From NCBI GenBank assembly GCA_010356995.1, contig ML996703.1, forward strand, positions 496,001-560,000: a stretch of DNA of 64,000 bases, given 5' to 3'. The position numbers and the translations under genes were made by a program. Shown one piece after another: positions 10,794-21,344 of the stretch (positions are counted from its first letter, which is position 1; every line of letters begins with the position of its first letter). Under the pieces are notes generated by a model. The model was given only the letters and a program-made list of their open reading frames with translations. It was not told the origin of the DNA and did not search any database. The stretch comes from Trichodelitschia bisporula. Lineage: Eukaryota; Ascomycota; Dothideomycetes; Phaeotrichales; Phaeotrichaceae.

Positions 10794-11637
10794 TCAGACA
10801 TACTCCTTGTCAACGTGCCGCCTCCGCCCAAAGCGGAAGAAACCACGCCGCCGACGTGTTCCAACCGGCGGCGGGCTCGCAACCGCCGTGCGCTCCCGCC
10901 GGTGGCTCGACCGTCCACTGGCGCAGAAGGTAAATGTAGCGAGCAGGAAGCATGCGGCGGCCGCCCACGTAAAGCCATAAGCCGAGGTGCCCAGTTTGGC
11001 ATCTTCGCCTGCGCGACGAAGGTGGTAGCGCGCCTTGACGCTCCAGGCCCTGCTTTGTTAGGTCGGGTACGAAAAGATGGGGAGAGGGACGTACGTCATC
11101 AGCGCTGCGGCTAGGGTCTGGAAAAACAGCGCGACGAAGGTGTTGAACCCGGATAGCCAGGCGCCGACGCGGGTGCATAGGGCCAGCACGCTGGTTAGCA
11201 GGGCGCAGACGGCGAAGAAGAGCGCGATGATGAAGAAGGCGAAGGCGAAGCGACTGAGGTAGTAGTAGGTGTGCGTGCCGACGAAGGCATTGGGGACGCC
11301 GGTGTTGGTGCCAAAGTTAGTGTGGTGCGAAGGGTCGAAGGGCAGGGCGGGCACGGGCGCGCCGCAGTTTGTGTTGTGCCCCTTGCTGTCGACGCCGCAA
11401 ATTGCGAAAGAGGTCCAGCGCGAGGGGTTACGGGGCGCATTTGGGATGTTGTTGGTCGTCGATTCGAGGAACCAGATTTGGTTCTCGGGCGTGCTCAGCG
11501 TGGTTCCGGAGAGGATGATGAAGAATTGGAAGAGCATCCCCCCCGCGAGGAGGATGATGGACACGAAGGCGAGGAGCGGGTCTAGTGATTGGTGAGTATG
11601 CCTTTACGAAAGGTCAAGGGCAAGACTTACGGGCCAT
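10794..11637 (-). CDS. SUR7/PalI-family plasma membrane protein
   Basis: This is a four-TM protein of the SUR7 type, a family linked to eisosome membrane compartments and cell-wall stress. Exons in coding order: 11631-11637 (ATGGCCC only), 11095-11581 and 10794-11049. They sum to 750 nt, or 249 aa. TM1 follows the start directly (MAHPLLAFVSIILLAGGMLF). A large external loop follows, with conserved-looking features RWTSFAICG and two Cys. TM2-TM3 are at FAFAFFIIALFFAVCALLTS and FVALFFQTLAAALM. After the second intron comes TM4 (AYGFTWAAAACFLLATFTFC) and a very basic cytosolic tail with TRRRRGFFRFGRRRHV. The 7-nt first coding exon is inferred: it gives the only in-frame ATG joined by a good gtaagt donor. 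The exact SUR7 subfamily is uncertain. Confidence 0.85.
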
Positions 11638-12798
11638 GGCCGATTATCAGATGCGCGTTGCACCGCAGCGGATGGAAGAATTACGATTACCGCTCGCAGC
11701 GTCTGGGGAGCTTGGACGGAGAAATATGAGTTTCAGGTGTCACGAAGAGCGAAGGGAGAGAGCGGGGCAGGGCGCAACCCAAGTGTCTCATATATCCCAC
11801 TTCCTATGGCCCGACGGCCAGGTCTTCAAGTATCGATCGTCACTCCCTTGGGTGTACGTCATTGGCAGGTCGCGAAAAGCTTGGAAGCTTGGGCCTTTTC
11901 GCGCACGGCTGACGATCCTGGCGCGACGGGGGGAGCAAAACGTGCTGCGTGGCTAGTGGTGCGGATCGACGAGGGTGCAAGGGCTGGGCAACGCTCTGTG
12001 TGGCTGCGCCATCTGCCCGCGAACAGGTTTATTTGAAGAGACTGGGGTGACAGGTCGAAGGGAGCCATTCACACCTTCCGGAGAGTGTCACGGCGCTCGA
12101 ATGCCTCCGGGGGTGGGGGGAGTGGAACGTGGAGGGGCATTTCAGCCTCGGTGACTTGCGCATCTGAGGCTCACCGTAACGTGGTGGGGCAAGACCCTGC
12201 ATTCCAGCGCTAAAGGCAGGCGCGGGTGGCACATCATTGACCTTCCTCAAATCCAACATCTGTCGCAATCACATCTCTACTCTACTGTACCGCAGACATC
12301 TTATAACTTCAGAAAATAACTTTCCTATGCAAATAGTCTCGTCTGTAATCACCCTCAGCTGCGGGATTTGCTGTTCTTCGTGTTTCCCGTTATAGCGTGG
12401 GTGGTGGGGACGCTGGTTACTTGCCGATATGCGTATCTGATCCGGGGCGTGGTTTGGACGGTTGGGACGAGCAAGCTTGGGTCAGGAGTGCTTATGTGGG
12501 CGACTGTTCTGTTGTTGGTTCCGGCTTCCAGAGGATCACTGCTGCGGACGGCTGCTGCGCTTGCGATGTAAAACCCGAGGTGCTGGAGCTGACTTGACAT
12601 TTTAGTCGTTTCTGTCCGTTGGTCAAAAGTGAGTTTGGTACTCGTTGTCGACATGGTTATCTCATACAGATTTGGATGGACGGCATCATCTCTTCCACTG
12701 CATGTCAGGGAGAGGTATGACAACATTATAGGAGCATACCTTTCCCCATCGAGCTTAACATCCGTCGCCATCATCTCAACACCAATCCCACCTTATCC
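11638..12798. other. Intergenic, upstream of the SUR7-like gene and downstream of YAE1
   Basis: 1.16 kb. Open frames on both strands (for example 12355-12774 minus) show no family resemblance. Nothing specific is seen. Confidence 0.4.
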
Positions 12799-13368
12799 TC
12801 AAGCCTCCTCCTCTCCCTCCTCCCCTTTAAGCACCTCCAAATCGACCCCCAATTCATCCGCCAACCGCTTCGCCCTCTCAACCCACCGCCTCACAAGCGG
12901 ATGCGCCCTCGCAACCTCCCTGAACGTAATCTCCCCCTCATCCCCCGGAACGTCAAACCGCCAAACCCCATCCTCGCCAAACCACTCCCTTCCAAACACC
13001 CTCTTCATATCCAACTCCTCCCTCACTCTCCCAGCCTCCCCCTGCAACTGCTCTTTATCCTCCTCCCTCGCTCCCCGCGCTAGGCCCTCGACTACGCCGA
13101 TGCACCACCCCACCTGCGCGCCCAGCTCGGCGCCGAGTGCGAAACCCTCATCGAACCCGGCTTGTACGTGCTCTGCCTTGGAGGCAGAGATTCCGTCTCT
13201 ATAGCCGGAGGTGTGGTGTGTGGCTTGTAGGCGGGGGATGTCCGAGATTTCGCTGGGGCCGGTGGCGAAGACGTCGTCGTCTGCTTCTGCTTGGGGTGGT
13301 GAGGGGGGCGGGGCGTCTGCAGGGGGAGAGGGGACGCTGGAGAAGCGCGAGAATGTGTCTATTAGCAT
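12799..13368 (-). CDS. yae1: Yae1-like protein (Fe-S cluster assembly adaptor)
   Basis: This is a 189-aa single-exon protein. Yae1 works with Lto1 to recruit the cytosolic iron-sulfur targeting complex to the ABC protein Rli1/ABCE1. The diagnostic part is the deca-GX3 helix-like stretch: GYRDGISASKAEHVQAGFDE, followed by GFALGAELGAQVGWCIGVVE, with Gly spaced by about four residues. Before it is a Pro/Ser-rich N-terminus, and after it a charged helical tail with an acidic end. The start ATG (13366-13368) is followed at once by hydrophobic MLIDTFSRF, and no other exon is needed. It lies upstream of MET1 on the same strand with a gap of about 216 bp, which is not an operon signal in fungi. Confidence 0.85.
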   Translation of the reverse strand: MLIDTFSRFSSVPSPPADAPPPSPPQAEADDDVFATGPSEISDIPRLQATHHTSGYRDGISASKAEHVQAGFDEGFALGAELGAQVGWCIGVVEGLARGAREEDKEQLQGEAGRVREELDMKRVFGREWFGEDGVWRFDVPGDEGEITFREVARAHPLVRRWVERAKRLADELGVDLEVLKGEEGEEEA

Positions 13369-13584
13369 TGTGGAGGGTGGTGGTGAATTGGCTGACGTGG
13401 AGTGTTGTTGGTGGTAGTTTCAATGCGCGTGGTGGGGTTGAGGCGGGGTCACTTCCCCCACTTAAAATTTAAGTTGTTGCCCACTTATGCTCTGAAACAG
13501 TTGACGTCATAAGCAGAAATATATATCTCAGCCACATTAGATTCATAATCGGATGCACCAGAATTCGCATACAACATGCGCCTA

Positions 13585-15335
13585 TTACTCTCGCTCCTCC
13601 ACCTCCTCTAGCTCTCCAACTCCCTCAAGCAACCGTTCAAACTCCGCCATATCCCGACACCCCTCCTCAACGACCCACTTCCCCTCAATAGACTTCAGCG
13701 CCGCGCACGCCGCGCCCAAAACCAGCAGCCCGGGCGGCTGCGAGCCCAATTCCTCAACCGCAGCAACGACATGCTCCAGCGTCGAGCGGATAACCCGCTG
13801 ATCAGCGCAACTCGCACGCTCGACAATAGCCACCGGTGTCGAGGTCGGCCATCTCGCCTCCTTATGCGGAGGATCCACGCCATTCGTGAGGCCCTCAGCG
13901 TTAACTGCCGCCTCCGTACCGACCAACTGCTCCACAAGTGACGCCAGCCGATTCAATGCCATAAGAAAGATCACTGTCCGACTAGGCCCAAACTCTGGTG
14001 GCACCGTCTCCTTCCCCTTTCTGCCCACGCCCGTACACACTAGTACCTGGTCCGCGACGCCGCGCTGCGTGACCGGTACGCCGGCGAATAGCGGCGCAGC
14101 CAGCGCGCTCGTCACGCCGGGCAAAACGAGGGGCTCCCATCCGCGCTCCCGGAACCAGAGTACCTCCTCCCCGCCACGGCCGTAGAGGAAGGGGTCGCCT
14201 TGCTTGAGCCGCAGAACCGTATGGCCAGCCTGTAGGCCTGCGATCCCGAGCTGTAATAGCTCGTCTTGCGCGGCGTCGGCGTTGCCGGGGAATTTGCGCG
14301 CGATATGCACAGTTGTACGGCGGGGGATGAGGTCGAGGACGGGCGCGGGGACGAGTTTGTCGGCAAGGATTATGGTAGCGGTTTTGATGGCCGTGTAGGT
14401 TGCGCGAGTGAGGAGTTCGGGACTACCGGGGCCGGACCCGGCGAGGATGATTTGCGGTTTGCGAGGATTGGTTGGTTGCGGGGTCAGGAGGTCCGGGGGT
14501 GCGGATGTGAATGTTGAGGGGGCAGAGCGGTAGGCGGTAAGAATAGAGGAGACGTCCGAGTCGGAGATGCTGGCGAGGCGCTTGATTGGCCAGTACTCGC
14601 AGATCTGGGAGAGCCAACGTATTCTCCGGGTACGAGCGGCATCGTGGTCTTCCGGTGTTACCAGCTTGTTGAAGTTGGCTGGCTGAACGGTATCCTCTTC
14701 TTCGGCTTCGGCTTCTTCACCAGGTCCTAAAGTGACAACTTTGTCTTCTTCCCAGAGTTGTCGCCGCAACGACCCCAAGCGGGACACGGCAGAACCAATA
14801 TTCGCCGGCAGTGACGAGGCAATCTCACGCCGAATCCGTGAGGAGAGCTTACACCCACTGCCTGAGGTAGTAACACCAATCTGCAGCGGACCATCGGTAT
14901 GCGTGCTTAGAATGGTAAATGAAGAGAGCAGCGGCGCATCCGCCACATTAACCGGAATCCGCAATTCCCTACACAGCTTCACGATACGTGCACCTGACAA
15001 TATCAGTCATCAGCCCGCAGCAGCACGTGAGTCCTACTCTGCGGATTTTTTGCGCCCAGCGTGAGGAACACCACATCTACCACACTCCGCACCTCCTCGC
15101 GCCCCAGGTTAGTAAGGTCGTCATCGTGGAACTCGCGACGGAGCCATTGAACCTGGCCGTCGTCGACGCGCTTTAGGATCCCGCGGTGGACGACGGGACC
15201 CTCGGGTGCGATCAGAATAGGAACAGCGCCAACTTCGATAGAGCGAGCGCAGCGGGAGCCGGCCAGCGGGTTAGAGCCGATGATTAGGTGAACTTGCCGT
15301 GAGCAATCCACTGCTGTAAGAAGTGCGGGAGGCAT
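13585..15335 (-). CDS. met1: Uroporphyrinogen-III C-methyltransferase (MET1-type, siroheme synthesis)
   Basis: This enzyme makes precorrin-2 on the route to siroheme, the cofactor of sulfite and nitrite reductases. Exons: 15038-15335 and 13585-14993. The sum is 1707 nt, or 568 aa. The N-terminal third is a Met8/CysG-like Rossmann domain (VHLIIGSNPLAGSRCARSIE, VVDVVFLTLG, ARIVKLCRELRIPVNVADAP). From about residue 277 comes the SAM-dependent tetrapyrrole methylase domain: IILAGSGPGSPELLT, LKQGDPFLYGRGGEE, VLPGVTSALAAPLFAGVPVT and TPVAIVERAS. This two-domain layout is usual in fungal Met1. Whether the N-domain is catalytic cannot be judged here. The intron at 14994-15037 is GT-AG and restores Ser in NPQSARIVK. 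The C-terminus is Glu-rich. Confidence 0.93.
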
Positions 15336-15971
15336 GCCGATGCTGGAAGAGCCGTTGCCGGGAGTAAAGAGTTTTCAGTGCCGAGGTGACGGGGTTCAAC
15401 CGGAATCCAGATTCTGAGTGACCAGAATCACCGCCGATGCATGCAGATGAGAAGCGAAGGAGATGAGATGAGAACATTTTGGAAGTGTAGATTCGGTTGT
15501 ACATAAAATATCCACCTGGCGGCAAAGTGTGAGCATCAGACCCTGGACTTGGCGATCCCGTCATCGCGCTGGCGTCGAATTGGACGGTGCCGAGAGCGAA
15601 AATAATAGACAGCAAGGCTGGCCTGGTCCTTATGGCCAATCGGCGACAGGGGATTTGACTACCGGAACCACGAAAAGAAGTGAGAGATGGGAAGCGGAGA
15701 TGGCCGATTCCATCTTGCAAGGCGATGTTTGATGTTGTGTTGATCGAACGCGAACTCTGTACCAAAACAATGAGGTGTTTAGGATACATCTACGGATGTG
15801 CTAACTGCCTTTATTCACCCATTATCCACTACCGGCTCCTTAGCTAACTATCAGTGACGTCAGGACAGGTGATGCCACATATACTCCGTACACAAAAGCT
15901 TCACATTTCCTCTGGCTTACGCGACCAAAGCAAATCAACCAAAATCACAGAATCGTCCCCAACCTTCGACA
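15336..15971. promoter_or_regulatory. Divergent upstream region of MET1 and a small membrane-protein ORF
   Basis: These 636 bases hold the MET1 promoter (minus) and that of the 69-aa ORF (plus). Only one isolated ctccgta copy (about 15885) is noted. Confidence 0.35.
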
Positions 15972-16181
15972 ATGCCTTCCTCAGCCGAAAAAAGTCTTTC
16001 CCTCCTCGAGCGACTCGCTCAGATCATCGTGTACATCATCGCGTTCCCTTTCATCGCAGGCTTCATTGCCATCAAGAACGCTCTCACCAGATCCAAAGGC
16101 CACCATTCGCACCGCAACCAGCTCCCCGAATTCCATTCCATTGGCGGAGAACAGGAATCATTCTACGCGAAGGACGAATAA
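15972..16181 (+). CDS. Small single-TM protein, unknown function
   Basis: This is a 69-aa single-exon ORF with an ATG start. Residues 12-36 form one hydrophobic segment (LERLAQIIVYIIAFPFIAGF) preceded by charged residues. A basic, polar tail follows (TRSKGHHSHRNQLPEFHSIG, then an acidic end). I do not recognise the family. The regular TM-plus-basic-tail layout and proper ATG make it plausible as a real small membrane protein, but it could be a chance ORF. Its 3' end is 343 bp from the convergent RAV2 stop. Confidence 0.5.
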   Translation: MPSSAEKSLSLLERLAQIIVYIIAFPFIAGFIAIKNALTRSKGHHSHRNQLPEFHSIGGEQESFYAKDE

Positions 16182-16524
16182 CGACTTGAATGTCGGCTTA
16201 ACCCGGATGAATGTGAGGGCGTGTCAGTCATGTTGGGCCAACTCCGCTCGACAAGCCATAACGTCGGTTGAAGAGAACGGCAAAGTTTGGGAACCATCTG
16301 CTTTGGGATCCCAGAGGCTCAGTCGGCTACAGTAGCCACGAGGAGCCATTGGTAGCCATCAAGCTCGACCGGGAACGTACTGGCGGTTGGATGGACGCTG
16401 TTTGATGTTGATATGAGATGAGGGACACGGAACGGCTACGAAATCAACCTGGCCTGAAAGTACCAGACAAATCCCCACACAAAGACCCATTGTTCGCACC
16501 ATGTCCATTGAACGAGCCCTGCAC
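16182..16524. other. Intergenic, convergent 3' regions
   Basis: 343 bases between the small membrane ORF and RAV2. I see nothing in it beyond presumed 3' UTRs. Confidence 0.4.
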
Positions 16525-17485
16525 CTATTCGTCCCCATCCCTCCCCATGGCAATATCCAGCGCCTTGCGTCCCAACCCCACGCCCCGCTCCAGAGCATTC
16601 AGCTTCGCCAGCGCCGACATAAGATTCGGATCCTGACTCTCAACGCGTATCTTCTCCCGAACCTTGACCTCGTGCCCCTTATACGTAAAAGTTTGGCCCA
16701 GCTCGTCGTGGTGCTGCACGCGCACCGTCCCCAACGCAACAGCCAGTCGATTCAGGCTAAACGCAGAATGATAATCGGCAGGCGGCGTCGCGGGCTCCAG
16801 AGTGCGGATCTCGAGTCGCAGCGCCGCGTCCACGATGCTGAGGTGGAACGACACGTTCGAGGGAAGAGGCGGGTCGAACGTCTGCCTCGTCAGCTCCTCT
16901 TCATTCAACCCCAGAAGCGCATCTCACGTTATAATCCACCGGCTCCTGCCACCATTGCGTTCCCACGTCTCCCTCGCCCTTGAGCATCCTCTTTGCCTCG
17001 GCGAGATTAACATCTAGCAGCCTCATCTGCCCAGCGATAAACCCTGCATCCTTCGCATCCCCCGCCCAAGTACTAACATCCACAACATCAAGACAAGCAT
17101 CAATCCGTGATCTCACCGCCGCCAACTGCTGCAGCGCCAGGACCGGCGCGCCCGGCTCGCCAGACACGACCAGGGGATACGCAGCCAGTCCCTTCGGCGG
17201 CGGCAGGCTCCCAAGCCTTAACTTGACATCGCCCTTGACGATATGCGTGCCGACGCGTGTGACGTAGCCTTTGAGTGCTTCGGAGCGGTGGGAGGAAAGC
17301 GCAAGCGTGGACGGCGTGTCCGAGGGGGCGAGCAGCGCGGCGCATTCACTTAGCCCGGCTTTGAGCGACTGTAGCGTGTCTTGTAGTTCTGCGAGGAGCC
17401 AGTCGAGTTCGCGCGCGAGGGAGGAAGCAGTTTCTGCGGCAAGGGCAGCGGGCGCGATGGGCGGCCAGATGATGGTTGACATCAT
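16525..17485 (-). CDS. rav2: RAVE complex subunit 2 / Rogdi homolog
   Basis: This is a homolog of yeast Rav2 and human Rogdi. In yeast, RAVE promotes reassembly of the vacuolar V-ATPase V1 and Vo sectors. Exons: 16928-17485 and 16525-16881. The sum is 915 nt, or 304 aa. N-terminal ARELDWLLAELQDTLQSLKA and GLSECAALLAPSD are the family signature, followed by SHRSEALKGYVTRVGTHIVK and LDVVDVSTWAGDAKDAGFIA. After the intron (gtgaga...gcag, 16882-16927) comes FDPPLPSNVSFHLSIVDAAL. I start at the MMSTIIWPP methionine (17483-17485); an in-frame ATG at 17536 would add 17 unconserved-looking residues. Divergent from the secreted lysozyme-like gene. Confidence 0.87.
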
Positions 17486-18433
17486 GGTGGTGCTCGTGGG
17501 TTGGGGGAGAGCGTGGCGGTGCCCCGCGTTGCTCACTTCCCCTGGCTTGGCTGGTTAAGCTTCATCACCACGGCCGCACAACATGCGCGGCCAAAGCGAC
17601 AGCAGTCTGCAGACCCGTTGACATGTCGTGCAAGACATGTTTCGGGATCGTCGAAACGAAATGTTTCCTTGATTCAACTGGGCTGTTTCATGCCGATGGG
17701 AGCACTTTCGGGACGGGCGAGCCCGCATTGCAAACCCTTTGAACAGGAGATTTGAAAATCATGCCCATGGCAACCCAATCACTCCAGTCCATGAATCCAT
17801 CACCTAACAACAAGCCCGGCAGTCAAATCCGCATGAGGAAGGCTTCATACTTCACACCAAAGTCACCTCCGTGAGTCTCATCCATACAGCGTGATTGGGT
17901 CGGCATCGGTGTTTCTGAAACAAGGGAGACAAGCTCCACCGCAGCGGCCCGGCTGCCTCTCTGAGAACATTTATGTGCTCCCTATGGCTGCACCAACATA
18001 CCCGCCCGACGGCGAGCAATCAGGTCCCGTTCCTGGCATGCAAGTTTCAAACGTCCGCTTACCATCCCGCACCATCCCCGCATCTGGTGCGTTCTCCTTG
18101 CCTTGTGGGGCAGCTGAGGCTCCTCCAGGAGGCCAGTACCCCTAAGGGGTTCAAGGGACGCCAGGGCAGGCGGGCATCGTCAGTATTTGACTGTTGCGTT
18201 CCCTTCCGTCTCTGGGGTTTTGTCGCTCAAGTCTTCTGTTTCATTCCTTACAAGCATCGCGCAGGCTCGATCAGGCTGGTCCTCACACTCCTTCACGATA
18301 ATCCCCACAAAGAAAAACAACGTTCACTGTACACAAAGGGCTTGACGCCATTCACTACTTCTCTGAGAGAATCACTATCAGAACCGTTTAAATACCCTCG
18401 ACCTCGCCGCCACCAAAAACGCTCACCACCAAA
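17486..18433. promoter_or_regulatory. Divergent upstream region of RAV2 and the secreted lysozyme-like gene
   Basis: 948 bases between divergent starts. A candidate TATA element is listed separately. An open frame at 17973-18674 begins here but overlaps the secreted-protein gene in another frame and is judged a shadow. Confidence 0.4.
18387..18394 (+). promoter_or_regulatory. Candidate TATA box (tttaaata)
   Basis: The string tttaaata lies about 40 nt before the ATG of the secreted lysozyme-like protein. The spacing would imply a very short leader. This is a sequence match only. Confidence 0.35.
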
Positions 18434-19186
18434 ATGCATTCCTCTTTCATATTCGCCATGTTCGCGGCTTCGGCCATGGCTGCCCCGGCTCCGCGCTGCG
18501 GAAACCAGATTCGCAGCAGCGTCAGCGCCAGCGCGCTCCGATCGGCTACCACCAGCTCCCTCCGCACAGCTGGCACGGCCGGGACAACGGGCACGACACG
18601 CACAACCGGAACGTCCAATGCAGCGGGCACCCCCGGCACCAGCGCCTCCGGCCTCACCACCTCCCAAATCCTAGCAATCATGCCTCAGACCGCCTCTTGC
18701 GCCAACGAGCCGTACCCAGGTGAATGCCGGACCGCCGCACAAGCCGCGCCGCTCTTCGCCCAGTCTTTCACCAAGTACAAGATCACGGACCCGCACGCGC
18801 AAGCCGCCATCCTCGCCCTCGTGGCCTACGAATCGGGCCAGCTGAAGGCGAACATCGGGCACACGCCCCCAGTCCCGGGCAAGGGCACGCGCAACATGCA
18901 GTCGCCGACGTACAACTCGCAGTACGCCACGGCGCTGTATGGCGCGGCTAAGGTTGCTGCGGCGGGTTCGCCTGAGGCGGTCCTTGGGCTGGTGACGAAC
19001 GACGCGGATAGCTTTGCGTCGGCTGCGTGGTTCTTGACTTCTCAGTGTCCGCAGCTGCAAGCTGCGTTTGGGACGCAGCCTGAGCAGACGTGGGTCCAGT
19101 ACTTGACGCAATGTATTGGGACGACGGATAATGCGCAGCGCGATGCGTATTGGGTGAGCGCGAAGAAGGCGCTGGGTTTGGCTTGA
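18434..19186 (+). CDS. Secreted protein with a lysozyme-like domain (predicted)
   Basis: This is a 250-aa single-exon secreted protein. Residues 1-17 form a signal peptide (MHSSFIFAMFAASAMAA). Residues 25-75 are a Ser/Thr/Gly-rich linker (AGTAGTTGTTRTTGT), likely O-glycosylated. From about residue 75 comes a globular domain with four or more Cys: ASCANEPYPGECRTA, AAILALVAYESGQLKANIGH, PGKGTRNMQSPTYNSQYA and FLTSQCPQLQAAFG. The AYESG and NMQSP motifs resemble the catalytic-Glu region of lysozyme-like transglycosylases. That assignment is an inference from pattern, not an established match. Related secreted fungal proteins exist, but I cannot name a characterised one. It could equally be a non-enzymatic effector-like protein. 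Confidence 0.75.
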   Translation: MHSSFIFAMFAASAMAAPAPRCGNQIRSSVSASALRSATTSSLRTAGTAGTTGTTRTTGTSNAAGTPGTSASGLTTSQILAIMPQTASCANEPYPGECRTAAQAAPLFAQSFTKYKITDPHAQAAILALVAYESGQLKANIGHTPPVPGKGTRNMQSPTYNSQYATALYGAAKVAAAGSPEAVLGLVTNDADSFASAAWFLTSQCPQLQAAFGTQPEQTWVQYLTQCIGTTDNAQRDAYWVSAKKALGLA

Positions 19187-20847
19187 TCTTACTAGATTTG
19201 AGCTTGGTGTCGGAAGTGTTTCGAGATATCCAGCGCGGTACTTTGTTTTTATGTGGCTCGTTTGGAGCATGGAGCATTTGAGAGTAAGAATTAAAAACGT
19301 TGTAACACCTGTGATTAGCCTTTGATGATATCAAGGCAGACTTGCCATGTGAGAACCGTGCCACACCTTTAGATTGCAGCTTGTCAATCTCGAACCGACC
19401 CCGCCCACCCGTTCAATCGTTCCCTCCCACAAATCCAGAAAGCCGAATGATGCGGTGACCTCGTACTGCGCCTCAGTCGCAGGGCCGGCGACGAGCTCAA
19501 CTCTTTATCACGTGCTGACCTGCTGCGCTGGATCGCGACGCCCAGGCGCGGCAAAGGCTTGTTTAAACGCTGGGGCTAGTGGAGAGCGGGGCTGAAGGTG
19601 GGGCAACGGGTTTGGATTTTCATGTGTTAAGCGGAATCTGAAAGGATGTAGCGGGCGTGGGGGTTGGAAATAATGAACTTAAAGTCCTTGCTTGACAGTG
19701 ATACCATAGAATAGGCCGCTTCGTCAACGAAGGTGATATGGGGGTACGGAGGAGCAGTTTGGAGCTACCTCCATCTCCAAGACGAGGAGTAGCATGTTGA
19801 GGATGCGGGATTCTGATCAGGCGTCAGCAAACCAGCCACACTGCCGTACGGTACTGTACCGTAGCCTCCGTAAATCCTGCAAGTTGGCTCTGTCCCGCAG
19901 ATCTTTCCAAAGTCAAGATGACCATTGTACCTCCGTAAGGTGTGGTGAACAAGGTGACTGTGGCTGGGGGATCAAGGGACTACCCGTAAGAGACCAATGG
20001 GCACGTAATGCCGGCATTCCACGACGCCCGCCACGTCTTCTATGCGTTACGGAGATGCTTCATATTGGCCCTTGCCACTTGTTCGGAGGCTGGGCTGACG
20101 TGGCTCAGACATGCGTATCAGATCATTGAGGAGGACTGTGGCGCAGTTAATGGCTTTGAACGATACTCCGTAGACGGGGTAATACTAATGAATGTATCCA
20201 ACTGAGGAGAGCTAGAACAGAGAGTGGAGAGCAAGGGCGAGTTAATGAGGAAGGAAAGAATCATGTCGTGGCTGTTCGGGCAGGACAAAGGCGCAACGTT
20301 GTCCATCGTCATCCGACTATGCCGAGAGCTCCGGAGAATTACATCCGAGGACATTCTTCCCCACACTGTACATCCGTAGTGAAGCATTGTTGCAGGTCGT
20401 ACCTGACCTCCATACATCCGTACTCCGTAGTCATCTGTACCGTTACAGCTTTTTGTCGATTACCTTGCTTCGCTCTTTCCGATATCCAATCGTAGGACCG
20501 AAAAGGCATAGGGATTAAGCGCGTAGTGTGGCTTGTTGCTGCACACTAATTGGGGGTAGTTAACGCCCCTCGCCTTTGAGACACGGACCGGGGCGCGGGA
20601 CTCGATGCACACCTCTTAAGTCCAAGGCGCGCATGCACACTCTGTTGGCTGCTGCTGCTTCTCTCGTCCTCCTCACCATCCTCAACCCTACGCCGCAGCA
20701 AATCTCGCCCCCCTTCGCCTCCGTTACACTTCACCGCAGAGAACTACAATTGAAAAAGGTAGCGCGCATCGCTTCCTGTATTTGCACGCATTCACTTTCT
20801 TGTCGCATTGCTGACATCTTTCCGCTCCAGTTCGCTGTTCATCAATC
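19187..20847. other. Intergenic region carrying a cluster of TCCGTA/TACGGA motifs
   Basis: 1.66 kb between the lysozyme-like gene and the CYSTM gene. No coding gene is supported. Eight copies of tccgta or its complement tacgga occur between 19745 and 20428, several extended to tactccgta or catccgta. The right end is presumably the CYSTM promoter. Confidence 0.5.
19745..20428. repeat. Dispersed short-motif cluster (TCCGTA / TACGGA)
   Basis: Copies start at about 19745 (tacgga), 19867, 19932, 20048 (tacgga), 20167, 20373, 20416 and 20423. Two are extended to tactccgta. A hexamer counted on both strands should occur about once per 2 kb, so eight in 0.7 kb is clear enrichment. The spacing is irregular, so this is not a tandem repeat. 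Confidence 0.5.
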
Positions 20848-21344
20848 ATGTCGGCAAACCAGTACTACGGCGGTGGTGCCCCTCAGTACCCACAACAGAG
20901 GTACGCTTTCACGACCGCAGTTATGCATCGTATCCATTGACCATACCGCAGCTATGGTCCTCCGCAGCCTGGCTATGGGCCTCCACAGCCCGGTTATGGC
21001 CCGCCGCAACCTGGCTACGGCCCGCCCCCTCAGCAGGTATGCCGCGCAACTTCGATATAGTGCTATGAAGGACCGAGAACTGACCTTATCATAGATGAAC
21101 TACCAGAATGGCCCGCCGCCTCAGCAGGTAAAGCAGAAGAAAGATCGCGGCTGTCTGGGTTCGCTGTACGTCCAAATCGCCACTCCATGGCCATCTATGC
21201 TAATTGTATCAAGTCTTGCCTGTCTCTGCTGCTGTCTCGTGTGTGAGGAGGGCTGCGAGTGCTGCGCTGGTAGGTAGACCCAAATGGTCGTAACCCTGCT
21301 AACAAGCTTCAGATTGCTGCGAATGCGCCGAAGACTGCTGCTAA
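20848..21344 (+). CDS. CYSTM-type cysteine-rich tail-anchored protein
   Basis: This is a 98-aa protein of the cysteine-rich transmembrane (CYSTM) type, a family of small membrane proteins tied to stress responses. Five exons: 20848-20900, 20952-21036, 21095-21165, 21214-21269 and 21313-21344; they sum to 297 nt. The N-terminal half is Gln/Pro/Tyr/Gly-rich, with the tandem repeat YGPPQPG (about four copies) and PPPQQ stretches. A basic linker (VKQKKDRG) follows. The C-terminus is CLGSLLACLCCCLVCEEGCE and then CCADCCECAEDCC, with 15 Cys in the last 33 residues. Introns are GT-AG, 43-58 nt; the last has a gctaac branch site. No single ORF covers the gene. Confidence 0.88.

Noticed and set aside
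18671-19270. 199-aa Arg-rich minus-strand frame
   Set aside because: Antisense shadow of the secreted lysozyme-like gene, with no family features.
20138-20180. tRNA A-box-like string (gtggcgcagttaatggc)
   Set aside because: No matching B box or cloverleaf stems follow at the right distance.
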